Of a stretch of DNA of 64,000 bases, positions 8,692 through 17,061 are shown piece by piece. The notes beneath the pieces were generated by a model. The model had not been told where the DNA came from. It searched no databases and worked only from the letters and a program-made list of their open reading frames with translations. Location: assembly GCA_965246835.1 (NCBI GenBank), contig CBDFFQ010000001.1:3100001-3164000 (forward strand), given 5' to 3'. The position numbers and the translations under genes are program-made. Position 1 is the stretch's first letter; each line of letters opens with the position of its first letter. The DNA comes from JANPPS01 sp965246835. Lineage in GTDB: Bacteria; Pseudomonadota; Alphaproteobacteria; Acetobacterales; Acetobacteraceae.

Positions 8692-10359
8692 TCAGAACAA
8701 ACCCTGGATCTCTCCCTTGGCATCCAGATGGATCCCATTCGCCGCAGGCCGCCGCGGGAGGCCCGGCATCGTCATGATCTCCCCGCACACCGCCACCACG
8801 AACCCGGCGCCAGCCGAAAGCCTGACCTCCCGCACCGGCAGCACATGCCCCTCCGGCGCGCCCATCTGCGTGGGGTCCGCGCTGAAGCTGTATTGCGTCT
8901 TCGCGATGCAGACCGGGACATGGCCGAAACCCGCTTCCTCGAACCGCTCCAGCCGCTTCAGCACCGCCGCCGGGAACGATACGTCCGCCGCGCGATAGAT
9001 CTCGCGCGCCACCGTCCGGATCTTGTCGGCCAGGCCCAGCTCGGCCGGGTAGAGCGGCTGGTAGGCGGCACCGGGCTGCATCTCGCGCACCACCGCCTGC
9101 GCCAGCGCCTCCGCCCCCGCCGCGCCATCCGCCCAATGCCGGCAGGATACGATGGTCACGCCCCGGGCCTGCAGCGCCGCCTCCACCACCGCGAACTCGG
9201 CCGCCGTGTCGGAGGTGAAGTGGTTCAGCGCCACCACGACGGGGATGCCGAATTTCTGCATGTTTTCGACATGACGCAGCAGGTTCACGGCGCCGCGCTG
9301 CACGGCCGCCGGGTTTTCGGCCGAAAGCTCGGATTTCGCCACGCCGCCATGCATCTTGAGCGCGCGCAAGGTGGCCACCACCACGGCGCAGGCGGGCCGC
9401 AACCCGGCCTGCCGGCACTTGATGTCCAGGAACTTCTCGCCCCCCAGATCGGCGCCGAACCCGGCCTCTGTCACCACGACATCCGCCAATTTCAGGCCGA
9501 GCCGCGTCGCCATCACGGAGTTGCAGCCATGCGCGATGTTGGCGAATGGGCCGCCATGGATCAGCGCGGGCGAACCCTCCAGCGTCTGCACCAAATTGGG
9601 CGCGAACGCATCCCGCAGCAGCGCGGCCATCGCGCCGTCCGCCTGGATGTCTCGCGCCGTCACCGCCGAGCCGTCTGCCCGCGCGCCGACCTGGATGCAG
9701 CCCAACCGGTCCTGCAGATCGGCAAGGTCCCGCGCCAGGCAGAACACCGCCATCACCTCGCTGGCCACGGTGATGTCAAACCCGTCCTCGCGCGGGGACC
9801 CGTTCGCCACGCCGCCCAGCCCGTTCACGATCGAGCGCAGCGCCCGGTCGTTCATGTCCAGCGCCCGCCGCCAGCTGACCCGGCGCGGATCGAGCCCCAG
9901 CTCGTTGCCCCAATACAGATGATTATCCACCAGCGCGGCCAGCAGGTTGTTGGCGGCCGTGATCGCGTGGAAATCGCCGGTGAAGTGCAAATTGATCTCG
10001 TCCATCGGCGCCACCTGCGCCCGCCCGCCGCCCGTGGCGCCGCCTTTCACTCCGAAACACGGGCCGAGCGAGGGCTCGCGCAAGCATATCATCGTCTTCT
10101 TGCCGATCCGGTTCAGCGCATCGCCGAGCCCGATCGTGGTGGTGGTCTTGCCCTCGCCGGCCGCGGTCGGGCTGATGCCGGTCACCAGCACCAGCGCGCC
10201 GTCGGGTCGCGCGGCCTGCTGCGCCACGAAATCCAGCGCGATCTTGGCCTTGAATCGCCCGAACGGCTCCAGCGCCTCCGCCGGGATGCCGGCCCGGGCC
10301 GCGATCTCGGCAATGGGGCGGAGCGTGGTGGCCCGGGCGATCGCGAGGTCGTCCATCAT
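8692..10359 (-). CDS. fhs: Formate-tetrahydrofolate ligase
   Basis: A 555-residue enzyme, the normal family length, that activates formate with ATP and tetrahydrofolate to 10-formyl-THF. The P-loop-like SPTAAGEGKTTTTIGLGDAL is near residue 65. Other signature blocks are REPSLGPCFGVKGGATGGG (about 95), LHFTGDFHAI, VTEAGFGADLGGEKF and the C-terminal CGEIMTMPGLPRRPAA. The start is one of two adjacent ATGs, with GAAAGG just upstream. The start codon overlaps the phnW-like stop (ATGATG), implying translational coupling. The very long frame upstream of 10359 is antisense shadow of the neighbour and is excluded. Confidence 0.95.
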   Translation of the reverse strand: MMDDLAIARATTLRPIAEIAARAGIPAEALEPFGRFKAKIALDFVAQQAARPDGALVLVTGISPTAAGEGKTTTTIGLGDALNRIGKKTMICLREPSLGPCFGVKGGATGGGRAQVAPMDEINLHFTGDFHAITAANNLLAALVDNHLYWGNELGLDPRRVSWRRALDMNDRALRSIVNGLGGVANGSPREDGFDITVASEVMAVFCLARDLADLQDRLGCIQVGARADGSAVTARDIQADGAMAALLRDAFAPNLVQTLEGSPALIHGGPFANIAHGCNSVMATRLGLKLADVVVTEAGFGADLGGEKFLDIKCRQAGLRPACAVVVATLRALKMHGGVAKSELSAENPAAVQRGAVNLLRHVENMQKFGIPVVVALNHFTSDTAAEFAVVEAALQARGVTIVSCRHWADGAAGAEALAQAVVREMQPGAAYQPLYPAELGLADKIRTVAREIYRAADVSFPAAVLKRLERFEEAGFGHVPVCIAKTQYSFSADPTQMGAPEGHVLPVREVRLSAGAGFVVAVCGEIMTMPGLPRRPAANGIHLDAKGEIQGLF

Positions 10360-11471
10360 GCGGCCTTTCGTGCAGGGATGCCCATCTCGTGCAGCACGCC
10401 GCCCATCGAGTCCATCGCCCGCTCCATGTCTTGCGGCGTCACCGCCCCGATGCAGCCTAGCCGGAAGCTCGGCGCCTCCGTGTTGTAAAAGTTGCTGATC
10501 AGCACGCCGCGGTTCTTCAACCGGTCGACGAAATCCTGCAGGTCCCAATCGGCATGCGCCGGCGAGCGGACGTTGAACACGATCGGGCCCTGCACCTCCG
10601 GCCGCAGGCAAGGCTGCAGGCCCAGGCCCGGGAGCGCGGACTGAATCGCCTGCCGATTGGCCTGATACCGCCGCAACCGCGCCGCCGCTCCACCCTCGGC
10701 GTCGAACAGGTCGAGCGCCACGTCCAGCGCCGCAATCGACTGCGCGCCCGGGGTGAAGCGGTGCGATCCCGGCCCGACCCGCTGGGCGTGGGCATACAGG
10801 TCGGCCAGGTCCAAGGACCAGCTCCCGGCCCGCCCCGCGCATTCCAGCAACCGCTCGACCGGCGCCACGCTGAAGCTCTGGCCCGGCAGGCTCTCGAGGC
10901 ATTTGTTGCAGGTGAACGTCACGCAATCGACCATCGGCATGCCCCCGATATCGAGCGGCAGCGCCCCGAAGGCGGAGATTGCGTCGATCAGCACCCGGCG
11001 CCCCATGGCCCCGGCCACGGCCGACACCGCCGCCACATCGTGCACGATCCCGGTCGCGGTCTCGCTGTAGACGGTCGCGACATGGCTGATGCCGGGATCC
11101 CGCTCCAGCGCCTGCTGCACCATCAGGGGGTCCGCCGGCTGGTCCGCCCCAACCGGCAGCGACACGACCCGGCGCCCCACCTCCGACGCCAATCGCACGA
11201 TCCGTTCCGCATACTGGCCGGTATCGGGGACCAGCACGGCGCCTTGGGGCGGCACGAAGGTGCGGATCGCCGCCTCGATCGCGAAATGGCCGCTGCCGGG
11301 GAGCGGCAGGGCCGCATGCTGGCCGGGCACGCCGCCCGCGATCGCCAGCACCCGCTCGCCGACCCGGGCCACGAGGTCGCGGAAATCCAGGTCCCACGGC
11401 GCATAATCGATGGCGGCGGCGGCGCGGACCCGGGCATCGGTGGTCACGGGACCGGGGATGAGCAGGAGCAT
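10356..11471 (-). CDS. phnW: PhnW-like 2-aminoethylphosphonate:pyruvate aminotransferase
   Basis: A 371-residue class V PLP aminotransferase. It opens with LLLIPGPVTTDARVRAA, carries the SETATGIVHDV and DAISAFGALPLDIGG blocks typical of PhnW, and has the PLP lysine in TCNKCLES. PhnW converts 2-aminoethylphosphonate to phosphonoacetaldehyde. No phnX, phnA or phosphonate transporter lies in the window, so an alanine/serine-glyoxylate aminotransferase role cannot be excluded. The ATG at 11471 is chosen because homology begins right there; the frame to 11528 adds 19 unlikely residues. It shares a 4-base overlap with fhs, the downstream gene. Confidence 0.78.
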   Translation of the reverse strand: MLLLIPGPVTTDARVRAAAAIDYAPWDLDFRDLVARVGERVLAIAGGVPGQHAALPLPGSGHFAIEAAIRTFVPPQGAVLVPDTGQYAERIVRLASEVGRRVVSLPVGADQPADPLMVQQALERDPGISHVATVYSETATGIVHDVAAVSAVAGAMGRRVLIDAISAFGALPLDIGGMPMVDCVTFTCNKCLESLPGQSFSVAPVERLLECAGRAGSWSLDLADLYAHAQRVGPGSHRFTPGAQSIAALDVALDLFDAEGGAAARLRRYQANRQAIQSALPGLGLQPCLRPEVQGPIVFNVRSPAHADWDLQDFVDRLKNRGVLISNFYNTEAPSFRLGCIGAVTPQDMERAMDSMGGVLHEMGIPARKAA

Positions 11472-11567
11472 GGCGGACCCAAGAATGTTGCGATCCCTAC
11501 CCGTGGCGCGGATTGCGGCGGGGATCAACCCCTTCGCAACCGGGGCGGCGATTTGGTATGCAGGGTC

Positions 11568-11915
11568 ATGGTGTCCTTCTTACCGTTGCCGGACTGGGTG
11601 CCCTGGTGGGTCCACGTCGCTGTCCTGTCCCTGCTGGGCCTGTTCGCCCTGATGCTGTTGCTGATGCCGTTCTCGGTCTTCGGCACCAAGGCACGGCTGG
11701 AGGCGATCGAGGCGCGGCTCGATGAGATCCAGGGCGAAATCCGGACGATCGCGCTGCGCATGCCCGACTCGCGCGCCGCTGCTCCGATCCCGGATGCGCC
11801 GCAAACGTTCCGGGATCCGGCGCGATACCCGCCCGTCCCTCCGCCGCCGCAATTCAGCAGGCCCGCCCAGGCGCCCCCCACAGCGGCCGGACGGACGGAG
11901 CCGCGGCTGTTCTGA
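11568..11915 (+). CDS. Small membrane-anchored protein with Pro-rich tail
   Basis: A 115-residue protein. One N-terminal membrane segment (about residues 10-35, WVHVAVLSLLGLFALMLLLM) is followed by a short coiled-coil-like helix (ARLEAIEARLDEIQGEIRTI) and a proline/alanine-rich, probably disordered tail. The organisation suggests an inner-membrane protein with a cytoplasmic tail; I do not recognise the family. It diverges from the phnW-fhs pair and precedes nadK by about 118 bases that contain a GGCGCC...GGCGCC hairpin (11938-11954). A long in-frame extension upstream is antisense to phnW. Confidence 0.65.
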   Translation: MVSFLPLPDWVPWWVHVAVLSLLGLFALMLLLMPFSVFGTKARLEAIEARLDEIQGEIRTIALRMPDSRAAAPIPDAPQTFRDPARYPPVPPPPQFSRPAQAPPTAAGRTEPRLF

Positions 11916-12032
11916 CAGCGAGCGAGGCTTGCACACCGGCGCCCTGCCGGCGCCATATGGAATCTGGCTGGAGAGACCCATGCGCATCAGCGTCGTGCAG
12001 ATAAGCCCCTCGCCGGATCGTGGGAGTTTCGG

Positions 12033-12869
12033 GTGTCGATCCTGACGGCCCTACCGACGGCCGGCCTGACGGCGGGCGTGACGCCATTCTTCGACAGCCC
12101 GATCGACCGGATCGCCTTCGCCGCCGCGCCCACGGTGCTGGCAACCGAGAGCATGGCCCGGATGGTTGCCCGGTATGGCACCGTCCCGATCGAACAGGCC
12201 CAGATCGTGGTCTGCCTGGGCGGTGACGGCTTCATGCTGGAAACATTGCACCGGCTTCTAGGGTCTGCCCAGGACACCCCGGTCTATGGCATGAATTGCG
12301 GGTCGGTCGGTTTTCTAATGAACGCCTTCGCGGAAGACGATCTGCAGCTGCGGCTCAGCCGGGCGCAGGCCGCGGTGCTGCATCCACTGCGAATGCACGC
12401 CGTGACGGAGACGGGTTCCGTGGAGGAGGCCGTAGCACTCAACGAGGTCTCGTTGCTGCGTCAGTTGCGGCAGGCGGCCAAGATCAGGATCACCGTGGAT
12501 GGCCGGGTGCGGCTACCTGAGCTGGTGTGCGACGGCGTACTGTTGTCGACGCCAGCGGGGTCGACGGCCTACAATTTGTCGGCCCACGGCCCGATCGTGC
12601 CGCTATCCGCCAATCTGCTGCCGCTCACGCCCATCAGCGCCTTTCGCCCGCGGCGGTGGCGGGGTGCATTGCTGCCGAGCACGGCAGACGTGCTGTTCGA
12701 GGTGCTCGAGGGGGAAAAGCGCCCGGTGGCCGCTGTGGCGGACTTCACCGAGATCCGGAATGTGGTCTCGGTAGCGCTGAGCGAGGATCGCACGGTGGGG
12801 GTAACAGTCTTGTTCGATCCGGAGCAGGGGCTGTCTGAGCGGATCATCGCTGAGCAGTTCACGGTCTAA
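12033..12869 (+). CDS. nadK: NAD kinase
   Basis: A 278-residue ATP-NAD kinase that makes NADP. The diagnostic GGDG lies in VCLGGDGFMLETLH (about residue 70). The NAD site NEVSLLR and the glycine/threonine block CDGVLLSTPAGSTAYNLSAHGP follow. The size matches alphaproteobacterial enzymes, which lack a long N-terminal extension. The GTG at 12033 is preceded by GGGAG at 6 bases, supporting it over internal codons; the catalytic core starts at about residue 26. It ends just before a strong hairpin shared with the convergent ctrA gene. Confidence 0.93.
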   Translation: MSILTALPTAGLTAGVTPFFDSPIDRIAFAAAPTVLATESMARMVARYGTVPIEQAQIVVCLGGDGFMLETLHRLLGSAQDTPVYGMNCGSVGFLMNAFAEDDLQLRLSRAQAAVLHPLRMHAVTETGSVEEAVALNEVSLLRQLRQAAKIRITVDGRVRLPELVCDGVLLSTPAGSTAYNLSAHGPIVPLSANLLPLTPISAFRPRRWRGALLPSTADVLFEVLEGEKRPVAAVADFTEIRNVVSVALSEDRTVGVTVLFDPEQGLSERIIAEQFTV

Positions 12870-12878
12870 ATGCAACCG

Positions 12879-12905
12879 CCCGTATCGCCGACCACGCGAT
12901 ACGGG
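12879..12905. terminator. Bidirectional hairpin between nadK and ctrA
   Basis: Perfect 10-bp inverted repeat cccgtatcgc / gcgatacggg with a 7-base loop, followed by cttt on the plus strand. It lies between two convergent stop codons. Confidence 0.7.
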
Positions 12906-12918
12906 CTTTGGTGAGGTT

Positions 12919-13665
12919 TCAGGCGGCCGCCCACTCCGGGAGGGCGGCCGGGCGGACCGGTAGCGGCGCCGGCTGACGCGCGGGCTCGGCCGGGGTGATG
13001 TCGCGGACCATGTAGCCGCGGCCCCACACGGTGCCGATCACGTTCGGCGCGCCGGCATCGGCCAGCTTGCGGCGCAGCTTGCAGATGAACACGTCGATGA
13101 TCTTGGCTTCCGGCTCATCCATGCCGCCATAGAGGTGGCCCAGGAACGCCTCCTTCGTCAGCACCATGCCCCGGCGCATCACCAGCAGTTCGAGGATCTG
13201 GTATTCCTTAGCAGTCAGGTGCACCGGCCGCCCCTCCACCGTCACCTCCCGCATGTCGAGCTTGAGCTGGACGGGGCCGATGAACAGGGTGGGTTGAGCA
13301 TACCCCTTGCTGCGGCGGACGATCGCCTGCATCCGGGCATAGAGCTCGGTCATGTCGAACGGCTTGTCGATCACATCATCGGCGCCGCAGGTGAACGCCT
13401 TGACCTTCGCCTGCGGCCGGGTGAGGCCCGACATCGCGATCACCGGCGTATCCAACCGCCCCGCCCGCAGGCGGCGCAGCACCTCGTATCCCTCGACATC
13501 GGGCATCATCAAATCGAGCAGGATGATATCGTAATCGTAGCGCCGGGCCAGCTCGAGCGCCTCCTCACCCGTGTCGATGTGGTCGGTGACAGCCCCAGAT
13601 TGCTTTAGGAAAGACAGCAGGCCACGGGCGAGGGTCAGGTCGCTTTCGATCATCAACACACGCAT
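12919..13665 (-). CDS. ctrA: CtrA-family cell-cycle response regulator
   Basis: A 248-residue OmpR/PhoB-type regulator. The receiver domain (1-115) has the phospho-acceptor Asp51 in ILLDLMMPD and the lysine of DKPF. The winged-helix domain (about 125-225) contains the near-invariant CtrA blocks GGMDEPEAKIIDVFICKLR and GTVWGRGYMVRD. CtrA is the DNA-binding master regulator of cell cycle and motility in alphaproteobacteria. Oddities: the acidic pair near the N-terminus reads E7-S8 where CtrA normally has E-D, and the protein ends in three alanines after a Pro-rich tail. AGGAG lies 6 bases before the ATG. The neighbouring fliI-fliJ pair is divergent. Confidence 0.88.
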   Translation of the reverse strand: MRVLMIESDLTLARGLLSFLKQSGAVTDHIDTGEEALELARRYDYDIILLDLMMPDVEGYEVLRRLRAGRLDTPVIAMSGLTRPQAKVKAFTCGADDVIDKPFDMTELYARMQAIVRRSKGYAQPTLFIGPVQLKLDMREVTVEGRPVHLTAKEYQILELLVMRRGMVLTKEAFLGHLYGGMDEPEAKIIDVFICKLRRKLADAGAPNVIGTVWGRGYMVRDITPAEPARQPAPLPVRPAALPEWAAA

Positions 13666-13714
13666 GGGTTGCTCCTGGGGTTGGCGTTGAGCTATTAATG
13701 CAACCCATGCGTGT
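13658..13714 (-). promoter_or_regulatory. Perfect inverted repeat overlapping the ctrA start codon
   Basis: Arms acacgcatgggttgc (13658-13672) and gcaacccatgcgtgt (13700-13714) are perfectly complementary over 15 bp, with 27 bases between them. The ctrA ATG (13665-13663) is inside one arm, and its AGGAG ribosome site (13676-13672) sits at the arm edge and loop. In ctrA mRNA the upstream arm would pair over the start codon. Confidence 0.6.
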
Positions 13715-13833
13715 AATCGTCCATCTTTTTTTCATCATTTTGCGCTACAAGGGCCGCCTATCACGCGAACGTCAGAACGGATCGTCACAAAATTAAGGAG
13801 AGAGACATCTTTGAGAGCAATCCTCCGATTGTC

Positions 13834-15186
13834 GTGACAGGGAGGTCGGATCGTGCCCTTGCGGCTATCCAGGCCCTGCCAGGCTGCTGTGTCGAAGGGC
13901 GTGTCACGGCGGTTTCTGGCATGATGGTCGAAATCGGCGGCCTGGCCGGTCACACGGCCGTGGGGACCCGCTTGCAGCTGGCCGGAACCGAAGAACTCGT
14001 CGCGGAGATCGTCGGGTTTCGCGCCGGTATGGCGCGGGCGCTGGCCTTCGGCACGCTCGACGGCGTGGGCCCTGGTACCCGCGCCCGGCTGCCTTTGCGT
14101 GATCTGCGCGGGTCCGCCGGAATGCTGCGTCCGCACGCGGCCTGGTTGGGTCGCGTCGTGGATCCGCTTGGCCGTCCGATGGATGGGGCCGGCCCCCTTA
14201 TCGAAGGGCCGGAGCAGCCGGTGCGGGCCGGCCCTCCTGCGGCCGCCACCCGCGCCCGGCTTGGGCCCCGGCTCGGCCTCGGCGTGCGCGCGCTCGATCT
14301 ATTCACCACCTGCCGGCAAGGTCAGCGATTGGGCTTGTTCGCCGGCTCCGGTGTGGGCAAGTCCACGCTGATGTCCATGCTGGCCCGGCAAGCCGATTGC
14401 GATGTGGCGGTCATCGCGCTCGTGGGCGAACGCGGGCGGGAGGTGCGGGAGTTCCTGGAAGACGACCTCGGGCCCGAAGGGCTCGCCCGCTCCGTCGTCG
14501 TGATCGCCACCTCCGACCAGCCGCCCCTGATGCGGCGGGAAGCCGCCTACGCCGCCATGGCCGTCGCCGAGCATTTCCGGGACGCTGGCAAGTCGGTTCT
14601 ATTGATGATGGATAGCGTGACGCGGTTCTGCCTGGCCTTGCGGGAGATCGGCCTCTCGGGCGGGGAACCCCCGGCCACGCGCGGCTATCCGCCCAGTGTG
14701 TTCGCGGAGCTGCCGCGATTGCTGGAACGCGCCGGGCCAGGGCCGGATCGCGGGCCCGGAACCGGCCAGATCACCGGCCTGTTCACTGTTCTGGTGGAAG
14801 GCGACGACCATAACGAGCCCGTGGCGGACGCGGTGCGCGGCATCCTCGATGGCCACGTCGTGCTGGATCGCCGGATCGGCGAACAAGGCCGCTACCCGGC
14901 GATCGACGTGCTGCGCTCCCTGTCCCGCACGGTACCGGGCTGTTTGGACGCCGGGCAGAACGCCATGGCCCGCAAGGCGCGCAGCGTGTTGGCCCTGCAT
15001 GCCGACCTCGCGGACCTCGTCCGGCTCGGCGCCTACACGCCGGGCGCGGATCCGGCGGCCGACGAGGCCCTTCGCCTTGCTCCGAAGGTGGAAGCGGTGT
15101 TGCGGCAAGGCCGTGACGAAGCCTGCCCGCTGGAGAGTGCCTTCGATCAACTGCGCACGGCCCTGGAGATTAACGATGCACGATAA
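13834..15186 (+). CDS. fliI: Flagellum-specific ATPase FliI
   Basis: A 450-residue F1-beta-like ATPase that drives export through the flagellar type III apparatus. The Walker A loop is GLFAGSGVGKSTLMSMLARQ (about residues 167-186). VALVGERGREV-type sequence is present as IALVGERGREVREF, and Walker B is VLLMMDSVTRF. The conserved GEPPATRGYPPSVF and VEGDDHNEPVADAVRG follow. The assigned GTG has no ribosome site of its own. A strong AAGGAG (13795-13800) is better placed for an ATC in frame at 13807 or for a short TTG leader frame whose stop overlaps this GTG. It is followed by fliJ with an 11-base overlap; no other flagellar genes are in the window. Confidence 0.93.
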   Translation: MTGRSDRALAAIQALPGCCVEGRVTAVSGMMVEIGGLAGHTAVGTRLQLAGTEELVAEIVGFRAGMARALAFGTLDGVGPGTRARLPLRDLRGSAGMLRPHAAWLGRVVDPLGRPMDGAGPLIEGPEQPVRAGPPAAATRARLGPRLGLGVRALDLFTTCRQGQRLGLFAGSGVGKSTLMSMLARQADCDVAVIALVGERGREVREFLEDDLGPEGLARSVVVIATSDQPPLMRREAAYAAMAVAEHFRDAGKSVLLMMDSVTRFCLALREIGLSGGEPPATRGYPPSVFAELPRLLERAGPGPDRGPGTGQITGLFTVLVEGDDHNEPVADAVRGILDGHVVLDRRIGEQGRYPAIDVLRSLSRTVPGCLDAGQNAMARKARSVLALHADLADLVRLGAYTPGADPAADEALRLAPKVEAVLRQGRDEACPLESAFDQLRTALEINDAR

Positions 15187-15595
15187 ATCCCTGCACAGCC
15201 TGCTCCGTGTCCGCCAGCAAGGCCGGGACGACGCCCAGATGCGCCTGGCCCGCGGCATCAAGGTGGAGGCCGAAGCTGCCGCCAAGGTGGATGCGGTGGA
15301 GCGCACGATCGCCACCGAACAGGAAGTGGCGTCCCAGGTCGACTCGGACGACGCCGCCGTGGAAGCCTTCGCCGCGTGGCTGCCCACCGCCAAGGCCCAG
15401 GCCGAAGCCGCCCTGGAAGCGCAGGCCAAGGCAGAGGCGGAAGTCGCATTGGCCCGCGCCGTGCTCACCGCGTCCCGCCAGGCTGTGGAGACCGTGGAAA
15501 CGCTGATCATGCACCGCGACCGGGAGCGGAAAACCCGCCGTGACCGCGAGGACAGCCGCGCGTTGGACGAGGCCTATCGCGCCCCGCCGCCCTGA
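15176..15595 (+). CDS. fliJ: Flagellar export chaperone FliJ
   Basis: A 139-residue, almost wholly alpha-helical coiled-coil protein, rich in Ala, Glu, Arg and Gln with a charged tail (HRDRERKTRRDREDSRALDE). Sequence identity is weak in this family; the call rests on size, coiled-coil composition, the N-terminal LHSLLRVRQQGRDDAQ pattern and the position overlapping the fliI 3' end by 11 bases. FliJ is the central stalk-like partner that activates the FliI ATPase and links it to FlhA. GGAG lies about 8 bases before the ATG. The gap to the next gene (83 bases) has no obvious terminator. Confidence 0.8.
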   Translation: MHDKSLHSLLRVRQQGRDDAQMRLARGIKVEAEAAAKVDAVERTIATEQEVASQVDSDDAAVEAFAAWLPTAKAQAEAALEAQAKAEAEVALARAVLTASRQAVETVETLIMHRDRERKTRRDREDSRALDEAYRAPPP

Positions 15596-15677
15596 TCCGC
15601 GGCCCTTGCAGCCCGCCTGTGGCTCTTCGGGCCGAGATGTGGTGGTTTGCGCCGCACGTTCGACAGAGGGGTAGGTC

Positions 15678-17033
15678 ATGCGAATCGCGATGATCGGCGG
15701 TGGGTATGTTGGTTTGGTGTCCGGTGCGTGCTTCGCCGACCTCGGTGTCGAGGTGGCGGTGGTCGAGGTCGACCCGGCGAAGCTCGCAGCGCTGAGCGAA
15801 GGCCGCATCCCGATCTACGAACCGGGCCTGGATAAGCTGGTGGCCGATAACGTGGCCGCCGGGCGCCTGAGCTTCGGCAATGATCTGGCCGCCGCCGTGC
15901 AGGGCGCCGAGGCCGTGTTCATCGCGGTCGGCACCCCCACCCGCCGCGGCGACGGCCATGCGGATGTCTCATACGTCAATGCGGCCGCCGAGCAGGTGGC
16001 CTTGGCGATGACCAACTACGCCGTGGTCGTGACGAAAAGCACGGTCCCGGTCGGCACCGGCCGCCGCATCACCGAGATCATGCGCCGCGCCCGCCCGGAC
16101 CTCGATTTCGACGTGGCGAGCAACCCCGAGTTCCTGCGCGAAGGGAGCGCGATCGGCGACTTCATGCGGCCGGACCGCGTGGTGATCGGCACCGAGAGCG
16201 AGCGGGCGCGCGAAGTCATGCGCCGTCTCTATCGGCCCCTGTATCTGATCGAGGCGCCGATCCTGTTCACGACGCTCGAGACGGCGGAGCTCACCAAATA
16301 CGCGGCCAATTCCTTCCTGGCGATGAAAGTGACGTTCATCAACGAGATGGCGGACCTCTGCGAAAAGGTGGGCGCCGACGTGCATGACGTGGCGCGCGGC
16401 ATCGGCCTCGATGGGCGGATCGGGCGCAAGTTCCTGCATGCCGGGCCCGGTTTCGGCGGCAGCTGCTTCCCGAAAGACACGCTGGCGCTGATGCGGATCG
16501 CGCAGGATTGGGGCGCGCCCTCCCGCCTGGTCGAGGCCACCGTGTCGGTCAACGACTCCCGCAAATCCAGCATGGCCGCCCGCGTGATCCAGGCGGCCGG
16601 CGGCTCCGTGCACGGCAAGACCATCGCCGTCCTGGGCCTCACGTTCAAGCCCGAGACCGATGACATGCGGGACGCGCCCAGCCTGCCGATCGTGAGCCGG
16701 CTCGCGGAGGAGGGCGCGGCCATCCGCGCCTATGATCCCGTGGGCATGGAGCAGGCGCGGCCGATGCTGCCCGGCAGCGTGACCTACTGCACCGACGCCT
16801 ATGACGCCGCGACCGGCGCTGACATCCTGGTGCTGATCACGGAATGGAACGAGTTCCGCGCCCTGGCGCCGGCCAAGCTGCGGGAGGTCATGGCCGGTGG
16901 CCTGATGATGGATTTGCGCAACGTGTTTGACCCGGCGGCGATGCGGGCGGCCGGGTTCGACTATCGCGGGATCGGCCGGGGTTTCGCGCGGGAGCCGGCG
17001 CCGGCGCTGGCGGCAGCCGGGGCGCTTGCATAG
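15678..17033 (+). CDS. ugd: UDP-glucose 6-dehydrogenase
   Basis: A 451-residue enzyme that oxidises UDP-glucose twice with NAD+ to UDP-glucuronate, a precursor for surface polysaccharides. The NAD-binding motif GGGYVGLVSGACFADLG is at the N-terminus, VGTPTRRGDGHADVSYV and STVPVGTGRRITEI follow, and the catalytic cysteine is in PGFGGSCFPKDTLAL. The C-terminal domain contains VLGLTFKPETDDMRDAPSL. It stands at the head of a plus-strand run with a methyltransferase and a rhamnan-synthesis-type protein, consistent with a polysaccharide locus. The last about 20 residues are Ala/Pro-rich. Confidence 0.95.
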   Translation: MRIAMIGGGYVGLVSGACFADLGVEVAVVEVDPAKLAALSEGRIPIYEPGLDKLVADNVAAGRLSFGNDLAAAVQGAEAVFIAVGTPTRRGDGHADVSYVNAAAEQVALAMTNYAVVVTKSTVPVGTGRRITEIMRRARPDLDFDVASNPEFLREGSAIGDFMRPDRVVIGTESERAREVMRRLYRPLYLIEAPILFTTLETAELTKYAANSFLAMKVTFINEMADLCEKVGADVHDVARGIGLDGRIGRKFLHAGPGFGGSCFPKDTLALMRIAQDWGAPSRLVEATVSVNDSRKSSMAARVIQAAGGSVHGKTIAVLGLTFKPETDDMRDAPSLPIVSRLAEEGAAIRAYDPVGMEQARPMLPGSVTYCTDAYDAATGADILVLITEWNEFRALAPAKLREVMAGGLMMDLRNVFDPAAMRAAGFDYRGIGRGFAREPAPALAAAGALA

Positions 17034-17061
17034 GCGGGCCGGAAGCGAGATACCCTGGGGC

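Noticed and set aside
10360..11397. Upstream extension of the fhs frame to 901 codons
   Set aside because: It is antisense-frame shadow of the phnW-like gene; Fhs of normal length starts at 10359.
10554..11567. Long plus-strand frame before the small membrane protein
   Set aside because: It is antisense to phnW; only the part from 11568 has a plausible membrane protein.
13681..13830. CtrA binding boxes (TTAA-N7-TTAA) between ctrA and fliI
   Set aside because: Isolated TTAA-like words occur (around 13694 and 13792), but none has the required spacing.
15601..15640. Terminator between fliJ and ugd
   Set aside because: The cggccc...gggccg arms are short with a long loop and no T-run; not convincing.
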